Below, one piece after another: positions 12,000 to 25,007 of a stretch of 64,000 nucleotides of DNA (its first letter is position 1; each line of letters opens with the position of its first letter). The notes beneath the pieces were generated by a model. That model was not told the DNA's origin, did not search any database, and worked only from the letters and a program-made list of their open reading frames with translations. Origin of the DNA: Branchiostoma floridae. Its lineage: Eukaryota; Chordata; Leptocardii; Amphioxiformes; Branchiostomatidae. The DNA is taken from positions 2,370,680 through 2,434,679 of the forward strand of contig NC_049992.1 in NCBI RefSeq assembly GCF_000003815.2. Direction: 5' to 3'. The position numbers and the translations under genes are program-made.

Positions 12000-12460
12000 T
12001 ATACACCCTCTTTTTGACCTTGCATCGGCAATGGAGGCTAGTACTGCATGATGACCTGAAGGGTGACTATGCTTGCAGTCCCGAGACGTGCCGGGTACTT
12101 TACCGTACCCACCTACCTACCTAAATGATACTTTGACCTCCTGGTATATAGCTGAATCCTTGTTTTGACTGTGCCTTGGTAATGGCACTACTCATACCGA
12201 TCTCCATGAGTGTCTTTGCAGTCCTCAGGCGTCCCGGGTTAGAAAGGTTTTCCACGCCATGTTTAATTCTGATTAATGCACTTTGGAACATTTTAAAGTT
12301 GCTCCTAGAGTAAGTAAATAGAAAATCGTCGTCATGTTTGTTTCGTATATACCCTCTTTTTGACCTTGCATCGGCAACGGAGGGCAGTACAGCATGATGA
12401 TCTGATGGGTGACTATGTTTGCAGTCCCGAGGCGTGCCGGGGTACTTTACCGTCCCGTGA
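12000..12460. repeat. Diverged tandem repeat, about 120-bp units
   Basis: 12000-12108 and 12340-12455 are about 88% identical (TTTTTGACCTTGCATCGGCA, TTGCAGTCCCGAG). A third, much diverged copy lies at 12150-12240 (TTTGACTGTGCCTTGGTAAT, TTTGCAGTCCTCAGGCGTCC). On the minus strand all three share a similar peptide sense (RDCKHSHPS, DARSKRG). Confidence 0.75.
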
Positions 12461-12511
12461 GTAATGTGCCGGCCTGTACGGAACAATTAAATCCGCGGGG
12501 TAATCCCGCTT

Positions 12512-13105
12512 CTCGCGGGGAAGGGACCGTTACTGGACGTGCGGTACATGCTGATGGTGTCGGGCGGGACCGTTACTGGACGTGAGGCACATGCTGATGG
12601 TGTCGGGGAGGGGGCACATGCTGATGGTGTCGGGGAGGGGGCACATGCTGATGGTGTCAGAGTGGGGCCACATGCTGATGGTGTCGGGGCGGAGGCACAT
12701 GCTGATGGTGTCAGGGCGGGACCGTTGCTGGCCGTGAGGCACATGTTGATGGTGTCAGGGCAGGGGACCGTTACTGGACGTGAGGCACATGCTGATGGTG
12801 TCGGGGCGGGACCGTTACTGGACGTGTTAGAGCGGAGGCACTTGCTGGTGGTGTCGGGGAGGGGGCAGTGACATGCTGATGGTGTCGGGGCGGGGGCACA
12901 TGTTGATGGTGTCGAGGCGGGGACACATGTTGATGGTGTCGAGGCGGGGATACATGCTGATGGTGTCGGGGCGGAGGTATATGCTGATGGTGTCGGGGCG
13001 GGGGCACATGCTGATGGTGTCAGGGTAGGGTCACATGCTGATGGTGTCGGGGTGGGGCACATGCTAATGGTGTCGGGGCGGGGGCACATGTTGATGGTGT
13101 TAATC
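12512..13105. repeat. 27-bp minisatellite, about 20 copies
   Basis: Unit CACATGCTGATGGTGTCGGG plus a variable GGAGGGG-type remainder, 27 bases where regular (for example anchors at 12615 and 12642). Interspersed with ACCGTTACTGGACGTGAGG spacers. Because 27 is nine codons, every minus frame stays open and yields false Pro/Ser/Thr-rich proteins. Confidence 0.95.
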
Positions 13106-13929
13106 CCACCCGATTAATCCTTAATCGTTCGCAGTGCATCATCCAAAATATCAGAGAAATTCCTCTGATGATTTTTGTAAAAGCAATTCTACGAACGTGC
13201 GCGTCAGTAAAAGCAATCGCTGCACCATTATATGTGCTTTAAATAACAGCAATATATACAAAAGACGTTAAAACAACATTTAAAAACATCATTATTTAAA
13301 ATTGCCTACTCGATGTCGATATCTTTGTATTCTATGATGAAATATATAATAAAGTATTTTCGAACAAAATCCTGACCTAAGAATTGCTGATAGTAACATA
13401 CATATAGTTTTATTGTGTATAAAAAAACACTAGCTTAGGGCCCTTGGCCCAGTAGATCGTTACCACCATACAACCAGTTAGACTTTAACTTACCACTCAC
13501 GTCGGCAAAGATGGATTCGGAACGCTGAAAATTCATGCAATCGATTTGTTAGAGCACGACCTGCGATACGCACCGTAACGCGCGCTGTTTGTCAGAGGGG
13601 GAGCTAGCTGTGCGGGGCGCTCTATGTGCGCCTAATCAATTCACTCAATTAACCTTCTACTGCGACTAGCAGTTGAGTTCTGAGAAGGATTTGACTATGC
13701 CTAATGGATTAGGGAATGAATGTTACAAATCATAGCAGCGGCAAGGTACACTGAATAGCAAAAGCATTTAAACCAAAATATTGGAATGTTAATCTACCTT
13801 ACAATTAGAATTAGAAATGTCTTGTTTCATTTTGGAATAATTGTGTAGAATTAGAAATATAATTAACAACAGTATAAGAGTTACAATATAGTCAAGTATA
13901 CTTGAAGGAATGGGGTATCGTCATGTGTA

Positions 13930-13947
13930 CCCCCCCCCCCCCCCCCC
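13930..13947. repeat. C18 homopolymer
   Basis: Eighteen consecutive C on the plus strand; the length may be unreliable in assembly. Confidence 0.9.
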
Positions 13948-16900
13948 TCAAGGAGGTCAAGGGATTAGGTAGGTACGTATAAAGAAATTGACCTATGTAG
14001 GCGAATATAGGAGTTTCACATTATTACATGGAAAAGGTCCGTCTGGACACTAGACAGGATGAAGTGTGTCCTACTGGTAATGGTATGTAACAGTGCTTCT
14101 TTATATTAACTAGAAGTAGTGTTGGAAGGATTGAAAGCTTCTGCATGGTCCTTGCCAGTCGTCATTACCATATCGTTGAGACGCAGACTTGACATTCTGA
14201 CGGCAATAGGGAACTGGCACGTCCTTATGTCAACACCACTTACATTCGAGTTTAATGACTTTGCAATGTGAGACTGTCTGAAGCATGTCGACGTTATCAG
14301 ATGGCGCCTTCAAATGGAGTTCTACTTACGCCGTGCATACAATTAGCCGCAACTAAATAGCTTTGTCTAACGATGCGCGATGTGTAGGAAGCATCCAGTG
14401 CAACTTGCGTTGGTACTTCAATGTCCTTTTTAGCTATTTTGCAAGTTCTCCCGACTTCTTCCATCTTGCAAAGTCTCTTCTGGCGGTTCACGTAGTCTCT
14501 TGGATGTCAGTTACTCCATGTGTCTATAACTTATAAAGATGCACAGTAGAAACCGTTTTATTGTACACACCGGTATATTTCGTACAATTATCCGGGCGGT
14601 GCAACAATGCGAAGTTCTCAAGCTGCACCGCACCGGTTTGGGATGTCGGGATTCCGTAAGAAGTGTAAAGAGAACAGTTCAAATCCTCACATGTTGTCTA
14701 CAGATGTTGGCAGCAGGCTGTCTGGTAGACGCAGACAATAATTGGTTGTGACGTTTGACCTTTACGTCCGCAGTCAGCCACAAACCTCAGAAGAAGACTG
14801 AGCGATGAGAACATCATCCCTGGCATGGGTATGACGTCATTTCATGACGCACTCGGGCTTTGTTTTTGCCTCCTCGGTGACTTGTTGAAAGTCTGACCTT
14901 TGCGAGCCCCTAGGAAGTATTGTCTACATGGACTGTTGGACCACACTTCAGACAGGCGGTAGAGACAGCAGGGAACATGTTCTAAAGCAGAGCCAAATCC
15001 TCTTAAGGTTCAAATTTGGTGGCTCTAGCGTAAGCCGTTCTGGCGTTATACGACATCAAAGTTGGCGCAGGCCTCAAAAGCCCCCCTCCCGGTCTGAATA
15101 GGGTTAAGGTTCCATCTACACGTTGGCGTCATATCATGATCAAACGAAGTGGCTAGGCGTTTATTTTCCAGATTTCACGAAAGAACTTTTCAACACCATC
15201 TGTTTGAGTGTTACAAAGATCGATTTTGGAAAGCCTTTACTGTGGCAAGGAATAAGGCAAATACGGATGGTTTGGTTCCAAATTCCGGCAAGTATTGAAA
15301 AGCCAGAGTAGGGAAACTCGTTGTGCAAATATCATGTCTATCTGGATGTATGTACGTTAATCATAAGTCACTTATATATGCCATTGGTGATCTCTCAGGG
15401 TGAATCTAATCTCCTGAATACCGCAACAGGGAAAAACTAATCTAATATTCATCGAGAGAGGGACAAACCTTCGGTGTAAAGAACATACGATGCAACACGC
15501 AGGGAGTCTTATGACTTGGAATGCTGTAAACTTTGCTTTTGGATTAAGGTTTGACTATTTGATATTGCGCTTTGGGTATTTGTACTTAGCCATCAAAATT
15601 TTATTTCGTGTTTGCTCGGTTCATACTACAGTTTAAGTAGTGTAAAATATGTTTAGCTGTGAGCCAAATGGCGGTTACACGGTATCGTTCAAGAATATCC
15701 AGAATAGCGAGTTACCAACTCCTGATCATAAGTGTCTGGAGAGCGTGTGTGTATTGCCAAAAGGGCGATATACATACACAGCAATGCAGCGGTTAACGAT
15801 AATAGGAATACCGGAATGGGTACGGGTATGCGGGAAATGGTTTGTGCGCAGATATGAGCCGTGCGAAACGACGTCCGCAGAGATTCAGAAAAGGGAGCTA
15901 AATCTCCGACGTCGTTACATCGACTGGCAAATGGAACCCGTGAGCGTTTTGAGAACGTCTGAGCAGTCTCACTGGAGATGGGGAATTTCCGTAACCCTTC
16001 AGAAATTGTGCTTATCGAAAGAAAAGTGGACCATTTAGAACCTTCATAGGTCGATATAGTTACATAGGTAGATAGTCCATGGTACATGTATCTGGACTAT
16101 ATAGCTTGCCGGACCATACATGCATACAGAAATAAAACAAATCAAACTTACCCAAATTGTCAACCTCAGCGAGAGAGATTCTCGTGATATTTCATGAATA
16201 AGGGAATAAGAATAAGAAAGTTATACCTGATCAGTTTGCCCTATCTTGTCGGGTCTTCGCACATTTGAGCTGATATCGCTTAAAAACTAAAAGTGAGGAA
16301 AATCCGTTCGGGCATGAGGTCTATCTCCACCTCCATGATTCATCATACCTACGTCATCTGTAGCTCTCTGACTCATCATAAAAGTGGCACAGCCCGATGA
16401 TGTCCACTTCAATCAATCAATCTTCCATTCCATCCATGACGCAAACGAGGTGACTGACCGCGACATCCTTTGGATTAATTTCCTATCACAAAGTCCTGAA
16501 ACTGTCATGCACAGCGTTTGGTTGGCAGTCCGATAAAGAGTGTTTGCTATCAGCATGTAGCGATTTATTTTCTGGTTTTGATACAAGGAGAGATGTTGTC
16601 TTAAGTCCTCAGGGCGGCAAACAGATGTTTCATACATTCATAGTGTTGAGTTCAAAGAGACATGACAAGCCTATAGCTGTATTACTCTCTGCAGCGTATT
16701 GATATTGATACATGTTCATGCAATGTATCTTCCTGTGCATCGCAATATGTTAGAATAATCCATCAAAGACATACAAATTTTGAAGTACCGGCTCCTGTAT
16801 GCCTGAATGAAAGATGACTATCACTGATTAAGAAATAGCTCAGCTGCTACAGGCAGACATGATTTGATACTGAAATCCTTTAATCCCAACAAAGGGAGGA

Positions 16901-17829
16901 TGAATGCCTCTTACCTGCTCGACAAGGGATTTCCTGAAGAGGAGCATACATCGTACCATGCCTGCCAGCTCACAAAGCAAGGATCGATGTACAGTGCCAG
17001 CTATATGGTGATGTTTCCTTACGGTAAATCATGCTATGCTGCATTTAAAGGAAGGTTCTTTCCGGAGTCAGGGCTATAAAATTTGTCACCTTTTCTTGGG
17101 GATAATGGTGAAAGCATCTCTTGGCAAAGGGACAATGAATACAGGGCAGAACGCTGTTGAAATAGAATGATAGCACGAATAACGCTTCTATTGATATTCG
17201 CATCCATGGTTATACAATATGTTCGTGAACAGTATATCTATTTGGCTACATATACCTCACCACAGTGGACTACTACTGAAATATGAAACATAACAAAGGA
17301 ACTTTCTAGGGGTATCGAAAGGGTAGGCCAAAGCAAAACCAATGTATCTATTTATCTTATAGCCGATGATAAAAAACCTAGCTCCTGTCATTCTCACATG
17401 TTAGATTTAATGTTTATATACGAAGGGAGACCCAAAACATATACGGACGCCAGTCTTTAAGGAAAATATACAATGCAATGGATGTTTTCAAAGGACCAAA
17501 CGGTTCGTGCTTTGTTTAGAATCTGTTCTCGGCGATTACGTCTCCTATACACCATAGCTCTCGCTCAGTGAACAACCCACCTCATGCATCAGAGTCTAAG
17601 CCATTTTGCGGTAACTAGCCACCCGACCACAAAGCGCCCATTCATGTACAAATTGTTCGACAGAAAACCTCGTTCATCAGTGGCTTTTTCTGGCCACATT
17701 GAGATAAGAATCTGCTGGCATCACAAGACGAGCTTTGGTCTGGCATCATGGGATGTTTTCAGCCTCGGTTTGAGCAGGCATGACCGTGAAACGGCCTGGG
17801 TAGTCACGTGATGCGTACAGAAAAGGCAG
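13948..17829. other. Intergenic, no supported gene
   Basis: Overlapping frames on both strands at 15649-16087 (129 and 132 codons) have no recognised domain. On the minus frame a hydrophobic stretch IPVFLLSLTAALLCMYIALL is notable, but nothing supports expression. A palindromic TGACGTCATTTCATGACG is at 14830-14847. Confidence 0.45.
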
Positions 17830-17871
17830 GATTTTGGATTGATGTACTAAGATTTTGGATTGATGTACTAA
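17830..17871. repeat. Perfect 21-bp duplication
   Basis: GATTTTGGATTGATGTACTA plus A, twice in direct tandem. Confidence 0.95.
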
Positions 17872-18132
17872 GATTCGATCACACTTTATGTATTTCAGAA
17901 TAGCAGACGTTTTTGTGACTATGAGTTCAAGGCATCAGGTTAGATGCCATTTAATCGAGGACTATGTTACCTTCTTCTGCATTCATATAGAACTTTATCG
18001 CACGACAATCGTACATGGTAGTATATATGACGGCAACTTTTAAACTTAGTAAAAAATTGATGTTTAGAATAAAACGTCTTATGATAGTCTCTAAAACAAC
18101 AATTAAACAGAATACAAAGTACGTATATGTAC

Positions 18133-18226
18133 ATATATAAATATATATATATAAATATATATACGCACACACACACACATATATATATAAATATATATGT
18201 ACATATACATATATAAGTACATATAA

Positions 18227-18313
<87 letters not shown>

Positions 18314-18325
18314 CACACACACAAC
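18133..18325. repeat. AT/AC compound microsatellite
   Basis: (TA)n with embedded (AC)n/(GT)n and TATATAAA interruptions. The long Ile-Tyr frames across it are artefacts. Confidence 0.95.
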
Positions 18326-19125
18326 TTGCATTAAGTAAATAATATCAACACACACACGTAATGTACATTATGTACATGTACCACATATTTCAATAGACTG
18401 AGGCTTACAGAGACACAATACATAAGAAAATAACGCACAATTTTCCATTATGCCTCTGCCCCGGTTTTATTCTAGTGCTGACCTATAACAATAATGCATG
18501 GGCCATGGGTAGGAAAAGGTTTATAGGTTTGAAAGCTCAGGGGATCTTGTAAGAATTATGCCAAGATAACAGAGCACGTGTGTCAATTTCGCTGCTCCTT
18601 TTATATCGAGGTTAGAATAATCTGGTAAAAGAGATACTGATAATAGAAAATTGTTTATTCCATACATATCCTTTCATATTCTCAAGACCTCACCTTATAT
18701 AAAGCATCTGACTTGAAACTAGGTTCGCCGATGTCAACTTTTGCATGATTTATTCATTATCAGGACTGATCTGTATCGGGATCTCTGCTCTGTGAGATCG
18801 GTGCCATTGCCCCGTTATCAATGGTGTGGTCACGGGATTTTTACAGCTAGGTGACATAGCTTCTTTCCTCAATTCATTATATTACTGACACGAGGAAGAA
18901 CATAATGAATAAGATACTTCTAAAAGATTGACAAAGATGGCTGTTAGCAAAGAAACTACAACATCCATTGCTACATACTCCGAGTACCCTTCGCAGAGTT
19001 TGAACATGTGCTATGGCTTTCAATGCCTTAGCAAAAGGGATCAAGAATAATACATTCAAAAACTTCACAAATATAGTTGTACATAGGCATACATGCATAC
19101 GGATTGAATATTAATACTATACATT

Positions 19126-19560
19126 GTCTTTCCAATCACTGTAGACAGTATTCCGCACCTCTGTTCTTCTAGCTACATGGTGAAAGCGTAACAGACAAGC
19201 TAGAAGTATTCTTCTATTGTATTAACTTATTAACTAAAGGGTGCTTAATTCCCGTGAATAATCGACTATTACATTAGTTAAACCTGTGTGATCCTTAACC
19301 ATCAGTTCGTAATTATGGTAACAGACTGAGTTAGATATTATTCAATTCATTTTTAATTACTGAAAAACACTGTGGGCAGTATTTCTTCTGGATACATGGT
19401 AAAAGCTTACTTTAACAGACAAGCTACATGACATTGTCTTTCATTATGTAAAATAAACGTTAATTGCTTGATTCGCGTGAATAATCGACTATGAACGTTA
19501 GATAGACCTACTGATACTTAACCATTGGCTCGTGATGCGGTAAATAGTGAGTATCCATCG
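19126..19560. repeat. Tandem duplication, about 235-bp unit
   Basis: 19140-19345 and 19370-19560 share GTATT...CTTCT..TACATGGT(G)AAAGC, TAACAGACAAGCTA, GTGAATAATCGACTAT, CTTAACCAT and GGTAA. Moderately diverged. Confidence 0.72.
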
Positions 19561-19669
19561 GTTGTGCTGTGGACCGACCAGCCAGAACTGAGTCTCGCTA
19601 ATGGCTGTTCGATTGATCGGAAGTAAGTAAACAATTTCTGGTAGAAGTAGGCTAAGAAGGGGAACTATG

Positions 19670-19809
19670 GTGTGTGTGTGAGAGGTTGTTGATATAGAGG
19701 GGGATCAATTCTGAACCTTACCTCCCTCATGACCTCAATGAAAAGCGGCCTGCAGGCCGATTTGAGCTTCCCATGAATAAGTAAGGTTCGAACAAACAAA
19801 CAAACAAAC
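19670..19809 (+). mobile_element. CR1-like LINE 3' end with AAAC tail
   Basis: Contains CCTCAATGAAAAGCGGCCTG, CCCATGAATAAGTAAGGTTC, then GAACAAAC(AAAC)n. The same 3' sequence occurs at 2455-2512. Left boundary approximate. Confidence 0.72.
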
Positions 19810-19979
19810 AAAACAAAAATTCCCAGTAGAAAATGGTAGAAAATAATGAAAGAAATCAGGCAAATTCATTTTCTTTCATACAAACCGCTTATACGCCCCC
19901 CCCCCCCTTCAGAAGAAAACGGTGGACCACGAAACTGTTGATACCATTCCCCATGGCCAGGCAGTGTTCAGATATGTTC

Positions 19980-20960
19980 TACAAAAGTGGCGGCAAAGAG
20001 ACACGAAAAAGCCATGGAGTTCTGTGGCTAGTTTTTCTAGTTTGCAGTTAACTAGAACTTCTGGATACACATTATGCAACTTTTAGTGACTCAGCTCTCA
20101 AAGTACTAGTCTTATTAATGTCCGCCATTGCTGTATTATGCAGCCAATTGATCAGGTAGAAAGCACTTGACAATCAATGGCCTTAAATGAGAAGTAAAGA
20201 GATTATAAGAAGCCGTGAAGATCTATGGTTAGTTTGCAACGTTACATGTCACAAGACCTCAGTATTAAGCCTTATGTGAATAAGCTGTCTGATCATTACT
20301 CTTGTTCAACGCCCATTATCACTGTAATAATTACTAATCAGTAGAGTTATCGACCTATTCACAATCAATGCAGTAATGGGGAGAAGGAAAGAGGTTCCGA
20401 GACGCCTTGAAGTTCTCCGGTTAGTTTGTAATGATTGCAATTCACTAGGGGACCTGGATCTTCAGTGCTCAGCTATCTGTGACTTAGCTGCCAGATTATA
20501 ACTCTTATCCAAGGTCTAGTATCAGTATAGTTATCAACCTTGTGGCAATCAATAAGGAGGGTCTGCATGCTCTTCTACGTAAGGTGCTCTTCTACGTAAG
20601 GTGTAGGCAGCCTATTCTTATTTCCCGTAATTCGTAGGGAAAACCATCTTATCTACGTAATGCGTAGTGAGGCGACCAAATTTAGCGTAACTGCCTTCCT
20701 TGATTAAGCGTAATACGTAGGGGGTTCTTCTGAATTCAGCGTAAATCGTTGTCGGGACCCCCCAGGCAGACCCTCAATAAGGTCTTGTGGAGAGGTAGCG
20801 AGGTACAAAAAGCAGCCGTTAAAGTTCTGTGGTTAGTTTGTAAAATCAATTTCACCAGACGACTTGTTTCCTCAATGTTGAATCAGTTGTGACTCAGCGA
20901 CTTACTGCTCCTACCCAAGGCTCATTATTACTGTATCATTGATTATTGAGCTGATATCGA
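19980..20960. repeat. Tandem repeat, about 190-bp unit, four copies
   Basis: Each unit has AAGCCNTGAAGNTCT(A/G)TGGTTAGTTTG-type sequence (near 20008, 20206, 20397 and 20815), then a GTGACTCAGCT-like word and CAATCAAT. The apparent longer last spacing is explained by the 225-base MITE plus target duplication. Confidence 0.8.
20558..20774. mobile_element. hAT-like MITE with 8-bp target duplication
   Basis: CAATAAGG is duplicated at 20550-20557 and 20775-20782. The ends are AGGGTCTGC and its complement GCAGACCCT (9-base inverted repeat). The interior has repeated CTACGTAA / GCGTAATACGTAG words. An 8-base duplication with short AGGG ends is the usual hAT signature. It sits in the last unit of a tandem array. 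Confidence 0.87.
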
Positions 20961-21259
20961 GTTGTTGTGGACGATCGATGATGTCTTAGCGAGATCTAAT
21001 CACACACGGCAAGTGGACCACTGGGCGGTCCTGCAGCCAAGAGGAGGTAATTACTACGTTCTTCACTGTGTGGAAATGGGGATTAAGGGCTTGATCCGGA
21101 ATCAATGCATTATAACATACTTGCAGACTTACAAATTAAAGGGTCTGGTCGTTGAATTTGAGGCATCTCTTGGGTTGATTACCAAATTTTCATGTCAAGG
21201 AATATTTTAAAAAGCATTCGGCATTCATCCAAGTAACTAGCTACTAAAGTACTAAAGTG

Positions 21260-22160
21260 ACTTGCAAGCACCATGCGCACAGATATCTAAATTGTGATTA
21301 TGTACTTGCATATATAGCACCTTTACATATAAGGTGGTTTTGACAGCTTTTAAAGCAAACGTCAAAAGGCATTTTCCCTCCATTGCATCTGTCGCAATGC
21401 ACAATTTTTGTTCTCAAAGTAGGGGTATTTGTCCATACATCATGGTATCTGCTCCGAATATCCAAAGCCTATGTAATATGAAAAGAGGTCGCCTTGGCCA
21501 ATATTGACCTAAATGCTTCACGCATCAACTCACGCGAGATGTCAGCACCAGGTCGCGCGAGATGTCAGCGTGACATGCGCGGTACGCCCCATCATGTGAC
21601 TGGAGGTCAGAGGTCGAGTCCGCGGGACAGTGATGCCCTACAGGGGTAATGTCTCTCATTTGTACAGTGGGCGGACAGTCTTATGAATTGCCACCGAATT
21701 TGGACGCCTGGCGTATCAGATTTCCCCGCCGGCTTGGTAATTGCCTTACCAGGTAGATAATTTCTGCGGTTCGGGTTCAACAAGAAGCTATCGACAAGAC
21801 TGACATGACTTACACCGTGTATGTGCCCTGGTAGCCATGATGGATACTAACCGTGCTAATGTTACCTTCGAGTCACGTACGGTAATAAGATAGACATCGG
21901 GGATACAGATCCGGAATAAACCCTCCCGGGAACGAGATCGGAATGGTAATACTCTGGGGACGATGCAGTTTGTCAGTTGGTTTTAAATTTAAAGATGGCG
22001 GAAGTACATCCGTACAACAGATGTAGATGGAACTTGCAAGAACCGTACGCACACATCTAGATTTTCATAATGAACCTGCATAGCACCTCTTCTTCTCTGA
22101 AAGACGGTTTTGACAGCTTTTAACGCAATGATCAAACGACGTTTTAATTTCCAGTTTTTA
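21260..22160. repeat. Direct repeat pair, about 120 bases each
   Basis: 21266-21380 and 22034-22150 share CAAGCACC(A/G)T, TAGCACCT, GGTTTTGACAGCTTTTAA and GTCAAAAGGC-like sequence. The second copy has an internal short repeat, TTTTAACGCAATGATCAAA, twice (22117-22172). Confidence 0.7.
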
Positions 22161-23331
22161 ACGCAATGATCAAAAGACCTTTTAAATAAGACCGACCAGT
22201 AATGATCCCTGTAACTTGCAAGCAATTTGCCAACATAAGATTGTCCCTTAAAGCTTAGTAATAAGCTCCTTGTTTTAGAAGATTTTGCAAAGCTAAGTTA
22301 AATTATGTCAGGTTTTCCTGTTTCCGTTAAAGAGAACTTTAGATGCCTAAAATGTCTGATACAAGCTTTAACTTTGTGTGGTGAATAAGCAACTATTTTT
22401 GCCATCAACATGAAATCTATAAAACCACACATAATTATTTTACAATCTGCCACACTAATTCCACAGGTAAATGATCACAGTAATATTCAATCATAAACAT
22501 TTGCATTTGGATCCATTTACAAAACAAATATTGTCTCTAATTTCCTAATGTCAACATTTGCACATGAGGTCAAACAATTATATCAAACGTATGCAAATAT
22601 CATTCGTAGGTAAACACCATTGTGTAAACTAACATAATTCTCGTTTGATCGCAAGAAACGATGTTTACAAGCATGTTATCGACCACAATTACGCCAATAC
22701 GATTGTTCGCAAGCAGTGATTTAGTAGTTAGCACTCTGGCAATTGAAACAGAATAATGGGTTATATTAACTCATAACGGGATGTTTAAGCCACCACCGTG
22801 TCTATTTAAAGCAATGGGTGCCTCCAAGTTGGGTGATTTCTAAGACAAACCTATCGTCAATCAATTTTCGTGTAGCTTTTATTCATCTATTCAGATCCAT
22901 GGAACTGAGAGGTGTTGGCAGCATGATAAGAACATACTTTTGAAGGCCACACCTCCAGCTAACAGTTAAATCAGATTAAGAGAAATATGCGAATGATAAC
23001 CAATCACTCAATACATTTTACGAAATTGCAACGATAATACATTAGCATTAAGGAAATCTATAAAACTAATCGTATGAAACACGGTGGGTGAATATGATGA
23101 AGCAACTCTGACTACAATGCTGGTTAAAAATGCCGACCGAGCACCGTGTTGCAAGGAGTTACCTCGACCCCTAGGCCGACAGATGATGATAATAATCGTT
23201 AGATTGCTTCTTGGGTCCTACAGAGTTACTTGTTTTAAATCTAGGATATCATCATTTCATTCCGCCTGCTCGGACTGTGTGCAAATCAATTCCACATCCT
23301 TTTAATTACGAGTACTGTAACATAGCATCCT

Positions 23332-23617
23332 TCACCGGCGTCTTTGGGGGCCTTGGCGAATGTTTTTTTTTCTGGGGGTGGGCGGTCGATTCGCGATTTC
23401 TATCCGGGAATACACGGGAAAGGAAAATATTCCGGGAAAGGAATATATATGCCGGAAAGCTTGTACGGGCCCCCAGCATAAGCTTCCGGGTACATATTCC
23501 TTTCCCGGCATTTTTCCTTTTCCGTCATATTTTTCTTTCCCGGAGTATTCCCGGATAAAAATATCACGAATCGACCCCCCTCCCCCCCCAAAAAAAACGT
23601 GATGTCATTGCCGGGGG
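23332..23617. mobile_element. Foldback element, same family as 35931-36378
   Basis: The arms share CTTGGCGAATG / CATTGCCGGGG-type outer ends, a G/C run, GGTCGATTCGCGATTTC / GAATCGACC, and TATCCGGGAATAC / GTATTCCCGGATA. The centre is AGCTTGTACGGGCCCCCAGC. About 286 bases. Confidence 0.82.
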
Positions 23618-23689
23618 TTACGCAAACCAATTGATTTTACTCTTTCGATCTTTACTTCCTACTTTTTAGTCGACTTCGATCCTCCCGCG

Positions 23690-24270
23690 TCATACTGACA
23701 CATTGGGCAGCGAGTCCTCTTCACTCAGGACAAATTTAGTCCAGAGTTTCTGCTTCCATCAGACTAATAACCCCCAGTTCTAGCAGATGTCATAACGTTA
23801 GTATTGGTCTTCCCTGTCTTCTTTTCCCCTTGTCGGGTTGCCAGCGTAGGTCTATTTTAGCATGTCTTACCACCGCCAGTCCTGTGTACTTTACCCGCAT
23901 CTCTGTGATATACATATAAATGGCAATGCTGAGAGGCTTTGTCTTGCTCCTAGATCCTTTAAGTCTAATACACGACCTCATTTGTAATTCGTTCCCTGTA
24001 TGTTATGTTGGGAGGCAACATAGTTGGAATGCATCAATCTTTGGTATTTTTGCTGTGATTTTCCATGCTTCATTGGCATAGAAAGCACGGAGATCTTTAC
24101 AAAAGTAGACTTGAATATTCGAGCTCCCATGAATCTTTTGCGGATTGCGGGTATGTCGCCGGAGCGAGAGAGACAGATCCTTTGATATCCCTGATCCATG
24201 TGAACTTCCCTCCCGCCTATCCAGCCTGATTCATGGCTAAGATTCGCGACATGGAAGTAATGTCTACTTA
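23690..24270 (-). pseudogene. Decayed non-LTR reverse transcriptase C-terminal region
   Basis: Frames on the minus strand read KIDAFQLCCLP, then (shifted) NITYRERITNEVV, then EMRVKYTGLAVVRHAKIDLR, WQPDKGKRRQGRP. This is the RxxRxxWxGHxxR...GKRxRGRPxxTW pattern downstream of the polymerase in many LINE polyproteins. Several frameshifts and stops show it is dead. Confidence 0.8.
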
Positions 24271-24439
24271 TGCGGGAGAAGGTGCAGCAAATGGTGATCT
24301 TTTAGAAGCAGTCTTATTTCCATAAAGGAGGTGGAAAATAAATCGTAGTAGAGGAAGTTGAAGTGACCAAGTTAACATTTTGAGAGCTCTGAGATATATT
24401 TGTTATGGTCAGGTGCTGAAGTTATCATTTGACAAAAAA

Positions 24440-24800
24440 TGGTTATATGATTAAGAACCACATGCATGTAGAAAACGAAATACACTTTGTCCTAGAGTGT
24501 TCACTGTACAATGCATGATCTGCGCATTACATTCATAAATGCTACACATGTAGATCAGAAATATGCACAACTAACTAGGCTAACGAAGGAAGATATGTTC
24601 AAATATCTTATGTCATCATCTGACCACAATCTACTGGAAAATCTCTGTAAGTTCATCTACAAATGATTTAGGAAGAGAGAAGATGCATGTTAACTATAGT
24701 ATATGTATAACTTTGCGTTGACTGCCTTTTGTACCAATCTTACTGCATTTAGCCCCAATGGGGCATGAATATGCAATAAACTTCATTCATTCATTCATTA
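24440..24800 (+). mobile_element. LINE 3' fragment with ATTC-repeat tail
   Basis: The frame reads HVENEIHFVLECSLYN, then after a frame change DLRITFINATHVDQK and LLENLCKFIYK-stop. This is a reverse-transcriptase C-terminal region with the EIHF...C knuckle. The 3' UTR ends AGCCCCAATGGGGCATGAAT, AATAAA and (ATTC)n at 24784-24799. Related to, but distinct from, the 63493 family. Confidence 0.8.
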
Positions 24801-25007
24801 TATTAACTTCGGCATCTTTCAAGAAACGTACCGATGCACAGTCAAATCCGAATTTGTGTCCCATAGGTATAGGCGGTAACCCTCTACGTTTTATGGTTTT
24901 TACGGTACGTTTTATGGGCAGAGGGTTATTATTCACTGTATCTACGGCATGTTACTGGAAGGCAGTGAGCATCGTTCTCCTTCCACTATCTTTTATACAT
25001 GTAAGTC

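Noticed and set aside
12487..13089. 200-codon minus-strand frame, Pro/Thr/Ser/Cys-rich
   Set aside because: Generated by the 27-base minisatellite (nine codons per unit); all minus frames are open here.
15649..16087. Overlapping 129- and 132-codon frames on opposite strands
   Set aside because: No domain, no splice context, no codon bias that I can judge; a hydrophobic stretch alone is not enough.
17951..18355. 134-codon Ile/Tyr-rich frame
   Set aside because: Translation of an AT/AC microsatellite.
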